This document shows positions 1 to 7,866 of a DNA stretch of 64,000 nucleotides, in pieces. Below the pieces are notes generated by a model. That model was given only the letters and a program-made list of their open reading frames with translations, did not search any database and was not told the origin of the DNA. The DNA comes from Alcaligenes faecalis (GTDB taxonomy: Bacteria > Pseudomonadota > Gammaproteobacteria > Burkholderiales > Burkholderiaceae_B): contig NZ_CP023667.1 of NCBI RefSeq assembly GCF_002443155.1, forward strand, positions 2,604,001-2,668,000, written 5' to 3'. Position 1 is the stretch's first letter, and every line of letters begins with the position of its first letter. The translations under genes were made by a program, and so were the position numbers.

Positions 1-398
1 ATTTTGCGGTGACGCTTATCGCTGCGGAACCACAAAAAGGTATAGGCTCCCAACACCGTCGCGATGAGCATGGCGACCCCCGCCACGGGGCCGACCAAAG
101 CCAGCAATACGGCAGGCGGCACCACAATGCCCAGCAAAAGAGTCAGATAAAAACGCTGCGATGGCTGAATGCCGGTACGCAGCATGAATTCCCGCCACCC
201 CTTGGGCGCCCCCAGCCAGGCATCCTGGGGACTGGGCTGGGCTCTTACGCTGCTCTGTACCGCCGGACGCAAGGCCAACTGCTGTTCCAGCACCTGTGCT
301 GAACGCTGGGCTTGCTGACGCTGCGCGCCTTTGGCCCAGAGCAGCACAGCGCCCAGCATCAGAATCACAGCCGCCAGTGCGATATACAAAGCCATCAT
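1..398 (-). CDS. tadB: TadB-like inner-membrane platform protein of the tad pilus (5' part only)
   Basis: Inner-membrane platform component of the Flp/Tad pilus machine, partner of the TadA/CpaF ATPase. Only the first 132 codons are inside the window; the gene runs off the left edge, so the T2SSF domain that would prove the assignment is not visible. The visible protein starts with a membrane segment at about residues 4-22, then a soluble linker rich in Gln and Ala, then a hydrophobic stretch at about 85-125. This matches the N-terminal architecture of TadB. The ATG at 398 follows directly on the stop codon of the cpaF homologue with no gap, which implies translational coupling and decides the start. 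A second ATG follows immediately at 395. The call relies on position in the operon as much as on sequence. Confidence 0.82.
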   Translation of the reverse strand, partial: MMALYIALAAVILMLGAVLLWAKGAQRQQAQRSAQVLEQQLALRPAVQSSVRAQPSPQDAWLGAPKGWREFMLRTGIQPSQRFYLTLLLGIVVPPAVLLALVGPVAGVAMLIATVLGAYTFLWFRSDKRHRK

Positions 399-1733
399 TT
401 AGCGTCTCCAATCCCAGAAACCACCACCCTCTTTAGGCGTGTTTTCCTGGGCCTGAACCTGCTCGTTAGCCAGTTGATCGCGGTACTGCATCAACTTGCG
501 GGTATGTGGATGAATGCCCAGGCTGGCCCAGCGATCCTGTTCGGTGCCGTCGTCCAGCACATAGGATTCGTGGCGATACAGCTCCTGCATGGCAATCACG
601 CCATCGCCCATGCCGGTGATTTCGGTAATGGACAGCACCCGGCGCTTGCCATTGGGCAAACGACCAATCTGAATAATGAAGTCCAGCGCACTGGCAATCT
701 GCCTGCGCAAGCTGTCTTCACTACCCTGAAAACCCGCAAAACCGGCCAGCATTTCCACGCGATACACACATTCGCGTGGCGAGTTGGCGTGGATAGTGGC
801 CATGGAGCCTTCGTGGCCGGTATTCATGGCTTGCAGCATATCGATGACCTCGGCTCCCCGCACCTCACCCACGACCACGCGGTCTGGGCGCATACGCAAG
901 CTGTTGCGCAAGAGTTCGCGGATCGAGATTTCACCACTGCCGTCATACCCGGCCTGACGCGCTTCCAGACGCACCACGTGAGGGTGGTTCAAAGCCAGTT
1001 CGGCGGTATCTTCTACCGTTACGACGCGCTCGGTTTTGGGGATGTAAAAAGCCAAGGCATTGAGCAAGGACGTCTTGCCCGAGCTGGTTCCTCCAGAGAT
1101 CAGAATATTGCAACGCGATCTCACCGCGGCTTGCAGCAGGCGGTCCACCGGCTCGTCAAATGCACCCAAACGCATCAGGTCTTCGGGTTTTAAGGGGTCC
1201 TTGCGGAACTTACGGATGGAGACCATAGGACCATCCACCGCCAGGGGATGAATGACCACGTTCAGGCGGCCACCATCGGGCAAGCGGGCATCCACCATCG
1301 GGACCGACTCGTCCAGTCTGCGTCCCAACGGAGCCAGAATACGGCGCACGATACGCAGCACGTGCTGGTCATCCGTAAACCCACTGGGTTCTTGGCCCAG
1401 CACGCCGCCGCGCGACACAAACAGCTTGTCGTAGCCGTTGATCAAAATATCCTCAACCGCCGGATCTTCCAGCAGGTCTTCCAACGGCCCCAGGCCCGCC
1501 AGTTCACGGGTCAGCGCCTGCACGATCTCGCGCACTTCCTGTTCGTTGACGGGCACCCGTTTCAAACGCACAAAGCTGGCCAGTTCAATGCCAACAAAAT
1601 CCTGTATGGCCTGCCGTGTCCAGCGGCCAAACTCGGCCCCCAGCTCTTCGATGCGGGCCAGCAAATGTTCATGAGCCTGTTCCCGGACCTGAATCAGGTC
1701 GGGACGCCCACCGAGCAATGAAGTATTGTTCAT
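399..1733 (-). CDS. cpaF: Tad pilus assembly ATPase (TadA/CpaF family)
   Basis: Cytoplasmic secretion ATPase that powers Flp pilus assembly, a type II/IV secretion GspE-family hexamer. The 444 residues carry all expected motifs: Walker [10 protein letters not shown] near residues 214-222, Asp box EDTAEL at 241-246, Walker B with [12 protein letters not shown] at 282-293, and the His box [12 protein letters not shown] at 306-317. The N-terminal 100 residues are the usual CpaF helical domain. It lies between tadZ (27-bp gap upstream) and tadB (no gap downstream). Length and motifs are those of an intact, active enzyme. The start at 1733 is the only ATG near the beginning that leaves the N-terminal domain complete. 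Confidence 0.96.
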   Translation of the reverse strand: MNNTSLLGGRPDLIQVREQAHEHLLARIEELGAEFGRWTRQAIQDFVGIELASFVRLKRVPVNEQEVREIVQALTRELAGLGPLEDLLEDPAVEDILINGYDKLFVSRGGVLGQEPSGFTDDQHVLRIVRRILAPLGRRLDESVPMVDARLPDGGRLNVVIHPLAVDGPMVSIRKFRKDPLKPEDLMRLGAFDEPVDRLLQAAVRSRCNILISGGTSSGKTSLLNALAFYIPKTERVVTVEDTAELALNHPHVVRLEARQAGYDGSGEISIRELLRNSLRMRPDRVVVGEVRGAEVIDMLQAMNTGHEGSMATIHANSPRECVYRVEMLAGFAGFQGSEDSLRRQIASALDFIIQIGRLPNGKRRVLSITEITGMGDGVIAMQELYRHESYVLDDGTEQDRWASLGIHPHTRKLMQYRDQLANEQVQAQENTPKEGGGFWDWRR

Positions 1734-1760
1734 GCCTTACTTTTCCATGCTTGGGCCTGT

Positions 1761-3038
1761 TCAGCCCCCGAACCTGAATTTCAACCGCCCCAGAACCGTA
1801 CTGACCTTGTTCTGCGACAGCCCCTGCCTGCGCCCCGCCAAACCCGATGCCAGACTTTGCAAGGCACGGGTATACGGGTCCTTCTCATCAACTTGCACCA
1901 GAATCTTGCCCAGGCTCGCGCTGCGCATATGCCCAAGACGCCGATCAGGCAGCACGGCCGCCAAATCCAGATCAAAGCGCTCTGCAATGGCTTGCCCTGA
2001 AAAGCCGTAAGCCGGATCAAACTGATTCACGACCAGACGCACATTGGCCAACGCATCGAACTGCGCGCGCAAGGCCATGAATTCGGCCAGGGACACCAGG
2101 GCCCCCATGCTTTGGTCAGTTACCACCAGCACCTCGTCCACCAGCGATTCCAGTTCCACCAGAAAGCGCGGGTTGGGAAAACCACCAGCATCAATCACCA
2201 GACAGCCCATGCGTTCACGCAAATAACTGCACAGACCCAGCGAATCTTCCAGACTGATTTGATTCAAGGTATTCACGTCGGCTGGCAAAGACAGCAGGTT
2301 CAAACCGCTGCTGTGCTGCGCCAATGCCGAATGCAGCATGGTGTCGTCCATGCGATGACGCTGTGAGGCCGCCTGAATGAAATCAAAATTCGAACCCAGG
2401 CCCATGTACAAGGCGCAGTCCCCTGTCGGTGCGCCCAGGTCCAGCAAACCGACTCGCTCGGACAGCGGCACCAGCTCAACCGGCAGGGGCTTGGCCGAGG
2501 ACACACCACGGACTTCCTTGCCCATGCGGTTCATCTCTTGCTGCAAGAGCCAGGCCAGGCTACTGGCGGTGGTGCTGCAACCGACTCCAATACGCGCCCC
2601 CAACAACAAGACACTGCGAAAGGGTTTATCCAGCAAGGGGCTGTGCTGGGTCTGGCCCATTTTTTCAATCAACACCTGCAACTGATGATGCAGATCTTCA
2701 TTCGTATCCAGATTCAGGAACTCATTGGCGCCTGCGCGCAAGGCATTCACCGGGCCCTGCGGCACCGAAGCCCGTCCCACCGCCACACGCTGCACACTGG
2801 CATCGAGCCGAGCCAAACTGCGCACCAAGGTCACTATCTGTCCGTTCTCTTCCCCATGCTGCCCATGAACAAAGTCAAAAAACACCAAGGGTTCCGCTTG
2901 CTTGGCCAGCTCCCGACGCAAACTCTCGGGCGTAGGCTCAATCGCCCTTACCGTCAGCAGCCCAGCGGCTGCCGTGTTGATCATCACAGCCAGCTCGGGG
3001 TGCTCTGTACACAAGAGATATTCCCGGTATCGTTGCAC
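1761..3038 (-). CDS. tadZ: TadZ/CpaE-like pilus localisation protein with an atypical P-loop
   Basis: TadZ/CpaE proteins combine an N-terminal receiver-like domain with a C-terminal ParA/MinD-like ATPase fold and place the Tad machine in the cell. The 425-residue protein has an N-terminal domain (about 1-130) and a MinD-like domain beginning with LLLGARIGVGCSTTASSLAW at about 145-163. In this P-loop the lysines of the deviant Walker A motif (KGGxGKT) are replaced: the GK position reads GC. Loss of these residues occurs in some TadZ proteins and suggests weak or absent ATP hydrolysis. Later segments such as LLDLGAPTGD and CLVIDAGG correspond to the ParA switch regions. It starts 17 bp after the rcpA stop codon. 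Confidence 0.87.
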   Translation of the reverse strand: MQRYREYLLCTEHPELAVMINTAAAGLLTVRAIEPTPESLRRELAKQAEPLVFFDFVHGQHGEENGQIVTLVRSLARLDASVQRVAVGRASVPQGPVNALRAGANEFLNLDTNEDLHHQLQVLIEKMGQTQHSPLLDKPFRSVLLLGARIGVGCSTTASSLAWLLQQEMNRMGKEVRGVSSAKPLPVELVPLSERVGLLDLGAPTGDCALYMGLGSNFDFIQAASQRHRMDDTMLHSALAQHSSGLNLLSLPADVNTLNQISLEDSLGLCSYLRERMGCLVIDAGGFPNPRFLVELESLVDEVLVVTDQSMGALVSLAEFMALRAQFDALANVRLVVNQFDPAYGFSGQAIAERFDLDLAAVLPDRRLGHMRSASLGKILVQVDEKDPYTRALQSLASGLAGRRQGLSQNKVSTVLGRLKFRFGG

Positions 3039-3055
3039 GTCACCACTCCACGCGC

Positions 3056-4390
3056 TTAGCGCGAAAACCCCGGCATCTGCTCGTAACCATGACGGCCCAG
3101 CAAGAAGTAGCCCCAGGCATTGGGTGCGTCATCCAGCTTTTCCTGACGTCCCCCCGGCAAGGCAATCGTGGCGCCTTTCTGGATAGGTTTGATCAGGCGA
3201 GGAGTGACGACAATGACCAGTTCCAGCTCTTTCTGGCTGTACTGCACGTTGCGGAAAAAACTGCCCAAGATCGGCAAATCACCCAGGAAGGGAATCTTTT
3301 TGACGGCAGCGGCGGTTTGGCGCGACACCAGACCACTGATGATGTAGCTCTCGCCATCACCCAGCTCGATCGTGGTATCGGCACGGCGGGTGCGCAGGGA
3401 AGGCATCACGCCGCCACCGGGCATTTCCACCACACGCGAATAATCCAGATCACTGGCTTCAGGGGCGACCTTCAGGGCAATACGTTCGGGAGACAGCACC
3501 GTCGGGGTTACCGTCAAACCGATACCAAAAGGCTTGTATTCCACCGTAGTCGTTCCCAATCCGCCCGAACTGGGGATGGGGATTTCGCCACCGGACAGAA
3601 AGCTGGCGCTATGGCCAGACATGGCTACCAAGGTCGGCTCGGCCAACACACGGGCCAGGCCGTTTTGTTCCAGCAGATTCAAAGCCGCACTAAAGTTGCG
3701 CGAGTTATACGCCAGGCTCAGGCCACCGCTCAAGGCCTGGGGCAAGAGGTTCATACCGCCCGACCAGGGCTTGCCGCCAATGGCATTGGCACTCAAGCCA
3801 ATGTCCTTCATCACTTCGCGGGAGACTTCCACCACCTTGACTTCTACCTGCACCATGCCGCTGGCGCTGACCTCGGACAGGTCCAGCACAGCCGCATCCG
3901 GCCCCGCGCCGGAGCGTGCAGCGGCCATGGCATTTTGGTGATCCAGCAAGGAGGGGCTGCTCCCGGTAATCAAAGGCTGCTGTCCCGCACTGGAGACCTG
4001 CGCCGACATGGGACTGCCCGATTGCGCCAGTTGCTGCTGCACCTGGCTGGTCACCTCGATGGTCCAGCGATCCGGGTTGCTTCGACCCGGCATCCACACA
4101 CGCAAATCGGCCGTACCGGCGCGCTTGCCGATCAGCAGGACTTCGCCCCGCTGCCCGGACGAGGCGGACAGGATTTGCACATCCGCCACGCTTTCATCGC
4201 TGATCGCCACACGCTGCGGGACTTGCGACAAGCGCAAGATATCCTGATCGTTGGCCACCAGGCGTATCACCTTTTGACTGGCACTGGTCTGCGTCGTTTG
4301 CGCCATGACTGGCACCGGCGCCAGACCCGACAAGCAGAGCGCATACCAGCACCCCAAACCCAGACCCGCTTTTTTGATTTTCTGTCTCAT
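3056..4390 (-). CDS. rcpA: Outer-membrane secretin of the tad pilus (RcpA/CpaC)
   Basis: Forms the outer-membrane pore through which the Flp pilus leaves the cell. From the ATG at 4390 the protein has 444 residues and begins with a clear signal peptide, MRQKIKKAGLG followed by a hydrophobic core and cleavage near VMAQ. An in-frame start at 4462 would add 24 charged residues in front of the signal peptide and is less likely. After a BON/pilus-assembly N-domain (VANDQDILRLSQVPQRVAI), the secretin domain runs from about residue 180 (VEVKVVEVSREVMKDIG) to about 390 (ELELVIVVTPRLIKPI). The gene sits between rcpC and tadZ, as in standard tad loci. Confidence 0.94.
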   Translation of the reverse strand: MRQKIKKAGLGLGCWYALCLSGLAPVPVMAQTTQTSASQKVIRLVANDQDILRLSQVPQRVAISDESVADVQILSASSGQRGEVLLIGKRAGTADLRVWMPGRSNPDRWTIEVTSQVQQQLAQSGSPMSAQVSSAGQQPLITGSSPSLLDHQNAMAAARSGAGPDAAVLDLSEVSASGMVQVEVKVVEVSREVMKDIGLSANAIGGKPWSGGMNLLPQALSGGLSLAYNSRNFSAALNLLEQNGLARVLAEPTLVAMSGHSASFLSGGEIPIPSSGGLGTTTVEYKPFGIGLTVTPTVLSPERIALKVAPEASDLDYSRVVEMPGGGVMPSLRTRRADTTIELGDGESYIISGLVSRQTAAAVKKIPFLGDLPILGSFFRNVQYSQKELELVIVVTPRLIKPIQKGATIALPGGRQEKLDDAPNAWGYFLLGRHGYEQMPGFSR

Positions 4391-4474
4391 GTGTTTAATC
4401 CATGCTGCCTTGCGTCGCTTCCCGTCAGCCCAGACACGCAGGCTGACCCGTCCCCACAACAAGCTCTGTATTGC

Positions 4475-5428
4475 TTAGTACTGAATGACCTCTAACCGGC
4501 CCCCGCGGATGACTTCCGTACGGCGCGGTGGCGCAGCATACGGTTCACCACTGGCCTTGGCTCGTGCCTGCACCTGTTCTTTTTCAGTCTGGCTGATTGC
4601 AAATTCACGCAAGCCCAAACCGGCCATGGCACGGTTTTCCGGCAACTTCAAGGCGTCGCGTTGATCCGCGTCCAGCCCAGCACGTGCCGGGATCAAGCCT
4701 GCAAATTCGGGGAATAAAGAAGCGTCTGGCAAGTTCTCGTCCTTGGGCGCACGCAAGACCAGTTGCAGGCTGCCGCCGCGGCTGGCCAGCAAGAGCTCAT
4801 TGACCGACTCCACAGGGACGGCCAGCATGGCATGGCGCGCCTGGGTTTCAGCACGATTGGTGGCACTGGCTTCTGCCGGATCTGGCCCGGACAAGGAGGC
4901 ACCGCCATAAGCCAGCACGCGCACCCGCGGCATCAACAAACGGGCTTGTGTGTCATTGACCTCGTTGCCGCTGTTGAAGGTAATGAAGATATCCACCAGA
5001 TCACCCGGCTCCACCCGGTGACTGGCGCCGGTAATCACATCAATAGGAATGGTGACGGCCCGCTCGCCATCTTCCAGATAGCTCGCCAGGCTTTTCGCGA
5101 TGAAACTGCTCAGCACAGGCTGGCCCTGGCCCAGATCAAAACGCAAGGTTTTGCCGGTCAAGGCTTCCAATGTATTGAAAGACTGAGCGGGTGCTGCCGG
5201 CCATTGCGCCAGCTCCAGCGCATCAGCCTGCAAGGTTTCCCCGGCTTTCATATCTCGTTTGACCAGGACCACTGCCTGCAAGGTCGCCGCTGGTTCTGTG
5301 CTTTGCGTGCTGACTACAGGCTGGACCACCTCGGGTTTGGGCTTCATGCCCAGGTACAAGGCAAACGCAACCAGTACGGCTGCGATCAGCAATAAAAGGA
5401 CTGCCGCCCCCTTCATGATGCCGCTCAT
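4475..5428 (-). CDS. rcpC: Flp pilus assembly protein RcpC/CpaB
   Basis: Periplasmic, membrane-anchored partner of the RcpA secretin. The 317 residues begin with one N-terminal membrane anchor (residues 7-27). A SAF domain covers roughly residues 50-120 (VLVKRDMKAGETLQADAL; GQPVLSSFIAKSLASYLEDG), and an RcpC/CpaB domain follows (RAVTIPIDVITGASHRVEPG, LVDIFITF). The ATG at 5428 shares one base with the TAA stop of the TadE-like gene upstream (TAATG), indicating translational coupling. The spacing to rcpA is 84 bp if rcpA starts at 4390. Confidence 0.93.
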   Translation of the reverse strand: MSGIMKGAAVLLLLIAAVLVAFALYLGMKPKPEVVQPVVSTQSTEPAATLQAVVLVKRDMKAGETLQADALELAQWPAAPAQSFNTLEALTGKTLRFDLGQGQPVLSSFIAKSLASYLEDGERAVTIPIDVITGASHRVEPGDLVDIFITFNSGNEVNDTQARLLMPRVRVLAYGGASLSGPDPAEASATNRAETQARHAMLAVPVESVNELLLASRGGSLQLVLRAPKDENLPDASLFPEFAGLIPARAGLDADQRDALKLPENRAMAGLGLREFAISQTEKEQVQARAKASGEPYAAPPRRTEVIRGGRLEVIQY

Positions 5429-5916
5429 TAATTTGGTCTCCTGAGTACGAGTAATGTCTTGGCGCTTAAGCTGCGCAATTGATCTGCCTGTTCCTCTTGC
5501 GGTCTGAGCAGATCCAGGGTTGTAGAAAGAATTCCGGGTTCAATCTCCAGCTTCAGGGAAAGCTGGGCGCAGTCGTACTGAGGCTCCGAGGCACAGGCCT
5601 GAGATTGAACATCCGCACTCAGGTCGCCAAACCAGTGCAAGAACGCATCGCTCTTGGCCTGGCCCCTGCCATAGTTCTTGGCCAGTTCCTGATTGACAAA
5701 GGGCGCGATCTCATCAGCGTTTTTGACCTGCATCGTCGCTTGTCGAGAAAGGTCACCGACCAGATGATCCATTTTTTGCTTGGCCAGAAACAAGGAACTG
5801 AAAGTGATGATGCCGCTGAAGATCAGCAACAGAATCCCCACCATCAAGGCAAACTCGATAGCGGCAACGCCTTGCTGGCGTTGTGCGGCAGGAGTGAATT
5901 GGGTGACGCGAGTCAT
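5428..5916 (-). CDS. TadE-like minor pseudopilin (second copy in operon order)
   Basis: A small (162 residues) TadE/TadF-type pseudopilin. After a short basic leader comes the pilin-like motif QQGVAAIEFALMVGILLLIF, with the Glu at the fifth position of the hydrophobic helix that prepilin peptidases require. The remainder (residues 45-162) is a small soluble domain containing two Cys (SQACASEPQYDC) that could form a disulfide in the periplasm. The start overlaps the end of the preceding TadE-like gene by 4 bp. TadE and TadF are paralogues; I cannot say which of the two genes is the true TadF. Confidence 0.88.
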   Translation of the reverse strand: MTRVTQFTPAAQRQQGVAAIEFALMVGILLLIFSGIITFSSLFLAKQKMDHLVGDLSRQATMQVKNADEIAPFVNQELAKNYGRGQAKSDAFLHWFGDLSADVQSQACASEPQYDCAQLSLKLEIEPGILSTTLDLLRPQEEQADQLRSLSAKTLLVLRRPN

Positions 5917-6458
5917 GGCGTGCCTCCCGTGGCGCCCACTTCGCCGGCAACCAGCAGATTGATCTGCGCATGGCCCTTTAACTGCTCAGGCACAACCAGC
6001 GCAAACAAGGTGTCGGGTGCAAAACGCGGAATCAGCGGGGCTTGCAGGTAGTCGTACACAATGCCGACACGCAGCTCGTCACTGAGCAAATCAGTAGTGA
6101 TACGTACATGCTCACTGCCCACCCAGCTGCTTAACCACTGCACCTGATCGGCCGCCACTTCCTTGGCGCGAGCCGCACGTGCCTGCAAACGGTCCGGGCT
6201 GAGCATGGGGCCATCTTGCCCGGCCCCTGGCTCAATCAAGGCAGCACGGGCGCCGGACTCGGCAGCAAAATTCAGGGACTGCTGCGCGGTCATGATCAGA
6301 CCGAAAGTCAGCAAGCCATACATGAAGAGAAACAACAAAGGAAAGACCAATGCAAACTCCAGCGCGTAAGCCCCTTGTTGGTACTTTTTAATTACGCCAC
6401 GCCGTGTTGCTAATTGGCCCTCTCGTGGGGGCTTTATTGATTTTGAATCCATACCCAC
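5913..6458 (-). CDS. tadE: TadE-like minor pseudopilin (first copy in operon order)
   Basis: A 181-residue pseudopilin. The segment YQQGAYALEFALVFPLLFLF (about residues 26-45) shows the short basic leader followed by a hydrophobic helix with an early Glu, as in TadE. The C-terminal part is a soluble periplasmic domain. The 5' end overlaps the prepilin-peptidase gene by 25 bp, so the start could also be the second ATG at 6452. The 3' end overlaps the next TadE-like gene by 4 bp. Processing by the TadV/CpaA peptidase encoded directly upstream is the expected maturation step. Confidence 0.88.
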   Translation of the reverse strand: MGMDSKSIKPPREGQLATRRGVIKKYQQGAYALEFALVFPLLFLFMYGLLTFGLIMTAQQSLNFAAESGARAALIEPGAGQDGPMLSPDRLQARAARAKEVAADQVQWLSSWVGSEHVRITTDLLSDELRVGIVYDYLQAPLIPRFAPDTLFALVVPEQLKGHAQINLLVAGEVGATGGTP

Positions 6459-6943
6459 CCCATTGTTGCAAGGGATAACCAGGCCCCTAAGGGCACACTA
6501 CGTGCCTTGACGCGGGTTCCCGGCAAAGCAAATCCGTACTTACGTTCCAAGGATGGGATCAGCACCAGTACCAAGGCATGCAAACCGGCCAGTACCGTGC
6601 CAAACAACACCACCATGCCTGCTTCTTTCCACCCCAGGGCCAGGCCCAGCACAGCCATCAGCTTCACATCGGCGGCGCCCATCAAACGCAATAACCAGAC
6701 TGGATAAAACACAATCAAGGCGGCTGCAAAACCGATCAGGGAGTCTCCCCAGCCCGCCACCCATCCCCAGGGAAGGCCATAGGACACACTGACAAGAACC
6801 TTGTGCAGCAGAACCGTTACACCGTAAAAAACAAGTAAAGAATTCGGGATTTTCCGGAGCTTCAGATCGCTATAGATAATCTGAGCGGAAAAGAAAAGCA
6901 GAATAAAAATAAAAGAAAGCTTAATTAAAACGGGCATAAGCAT
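6434..6943 (-). CDS. tadV: Prepilin peptidase TadV/CpaA (family A24)
   Basis: Membrane aspartic protease that cleaves the Flp pilin and TadE-like pseudopilins. It has 169 residues with five or six membrane segments. The two catalytic aspartates are visible: one in YSDLKLRKIPN (Asp about residue 26) and one in the GxxD-type motif LMGAADVKLM (about residues 91-100). The short length without the methylase domain fits TadV/CpaA rather than PilD. The start codon region lies inside the 3' arm of an RNA stem-loop in the flp-tadV gap (see the separate entry), so translation may be controlled by that structure. An alternative ATG is at 6937. Confidence 0.93.
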   Translation of the reverse strand: MLMPVLIKLSFIFILLFFSAQIIYSDLKLRKIPNSLLVFYGVTVLLHKVLVSVSYGLPWGWVAGWGDSLIGFAAALIVFYPVWLLRLMGAADVKLMAVLGLALGWKEAGMVVLFGTVLAGLHALVLVLIPSLERKYGFALPGTRVKARSVPLGAWLSLATMGWVWIQNQ

Positions 6944-6987
6944 CAGCCATTCAAGCTAAAAGGCTCAGCCAGACTTGAATTGGCTGA
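6943..6987 (-). promoter_or_regulatory. Stem-loop between flp and tadV covering the tadV start codon
   Basis: The arms TCAGCCATTCAAG (6943-6955) and CTTGAATTGGCTGA (6974-6987) are complementary apart from one bulged T, with an 18-base loop. On the transcript the 3' arm ends at the first base of the tadV ATG. There is no T-run, so it is not a simple terminator. Such a structure could stabilise the abundant flp message and hold back translation of tadV. Seen directly in the sequence; the function is inferred. Confidence 0.55.
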
Positions 6988-7003
6988 TGCTCAAACAAAG
7001 AGC

Positions 7004-7189
7004 CTACTCGCTTACCTCGGAAGCAGTATTCAATTCACCAGTTACCCTGGTAAACAACCCCTTCAAACCATCACCTAGGAGCCCCAAAACCCCAATGATC
7101 GCTACTGCAACTAGCCCTGCGATCAGGCCGTACTCAATAGCCGTTGCACCGTCTTCATCGTTCCAGAATTGCTGAAGTTGAGTCTTCAT
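7004..7189 (-). CDS. flp: Flp/Fap-type major pilin
   Basis: Major subunit of the Tad pilus. From the ATG at 7189 it encodes 61 residues. A short leader ending in DEDG is followed by the Flp motif ATAIEYGLIAGLVAVAIIGV, where cleavage occurs after Gly and the mature helix carries Glu-Tyr. The start at 7189 is preferred over the in-frame ATG at 7201 because a GGGGA ribosome-binding sequence sits just upstream of it and the leader then has normal length. It is the first gene of the tad operon. A 665-bp AT-rich region separates it from the divergent two-partner-secretion gene. Confidence 0.95.
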   Translation of the reverse strand: MKTQLQQFWNDEDGATAIEYGLIAGLVAVAIIGVLGLLGDGLKGLFTRVTGELNTASEVSE

Positions 7190-7260
7190 GACTGTCCCCA
7201 TTCAAAAAGAAAAAATTACCCTCAACAGCGAGGATTCAAGGCCCCTTGGGGCACAACACT

Positions 7261-7276
7261 TTGCCAACTTTGGCAA
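7261..7276. promoter_or_regulatory. 16-bp palindrome upstream of flp
   Basis: TTGCCAACTTTGGCAA has perfect 7-bp arms around a central CT and lies 72 bp upstream of the flp start codon. It follows a second inverted repeat, GCCCCTTGGGGC, at 7241-7252. The symmetry and position suggest an operator for the tad operon. No regulator for it can be named from the window. Confidence 0.4.
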
Positions 7277-7359
7277 CTTCCACTGCTAACTGTTATCAAT
7301 TTTTGTATTTTTCAGTTGAAATCATCTTAAACCCATGTATGTCCATGTTTTTACTAGGG

Positions 7360-7372
7360 TTTACGTGTAACA
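7360..7372. promoter_or_regulatory. GTTTACGTGTAAC element, relative of the lipoprotein upstream palindrome
   Basis: This imperfect dyad contains TTACGTGT, the reverse complement of ACACGTAA found next to the palindrome upstream of the second repeat lipoprotein (12432-12439). It lies between flp and the TPS transporter gene. It could tie one of these to the same regulator as the lipoproteins. The match is partial, so the call is tentative. Confidence 0.25.
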
Positions 7373-7866
7373 GACATCAAATACACAAACGAATTCTATC
7401 CCAAAGATACGAAAAACGCATGATTGTGTATTTACAACAGCCAAATTCTCATGGGAAAACACCAAAAAACGGATAATTTGAAATCTTTACTTACCTATAT
7501 TGTGTCTAAATTTGTTAATGTTACTATTTTTATCATTTCAGAATGCAACACAAGCTCCTGCTCCCGACAGCAGAATCCTTGTCGAACAGCCACTTTAATT
7601 ACTTGAAAGAAAGTGGATTTCTTTCAGTTTATTGCCGGGTACAAGGGAAAACCCCTGTAAGCCCAAGTGCACATGAATACGGCTGTAAAGGACTGTTTGC
7701 CAACGAGTTAAATCAGGCCTATTTTTTTTGCGTTTCAAAATGTAATAGTTAACGCTTTTTAAAACGCTATAGAGAAATACCCCGCTTTCAAACAGCAAAA
7801 AGTGACAGCGAAGATAAACTACGGCACAGTAGAAAAAAGCGCCCGATTTCTAGCGAATAACGATTA

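Larger units (their letters stand above)
7190..7866. other. AT-rich divergent intergenic region between flp and the TPS transporter gene
   Basis: About 680 bp without a convincing gene. It is much richer in A+T than its neighbours. Near flp it holds the palindromes GCCCCTTGGGGC (7241-7252) and TTGCCAACTTTGGCAA (7261-7276). Further out it holds GTTTACGTGTAAC (7360-7372), which resembles the palindrome found upstream of the two repeat lipoproteins. Short open frames in the region have no recognisable family. Promoters for both flanking genes must lie here, but I could not assign clear -35/-10 pairs. Confidence 0.6.

Noticed and set aside
3089..4495. A 468-codon open frame antisense to the secretin gene
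   Set aside because: Same reason: mirror of rcpA with Gln/His-rich non-family sequence.
7236..7265. A third sigma-54 promoter in front of flp or the TPS gene
   Set aside because: The best candidate has GG-N11-GC, one base off the required spacing.
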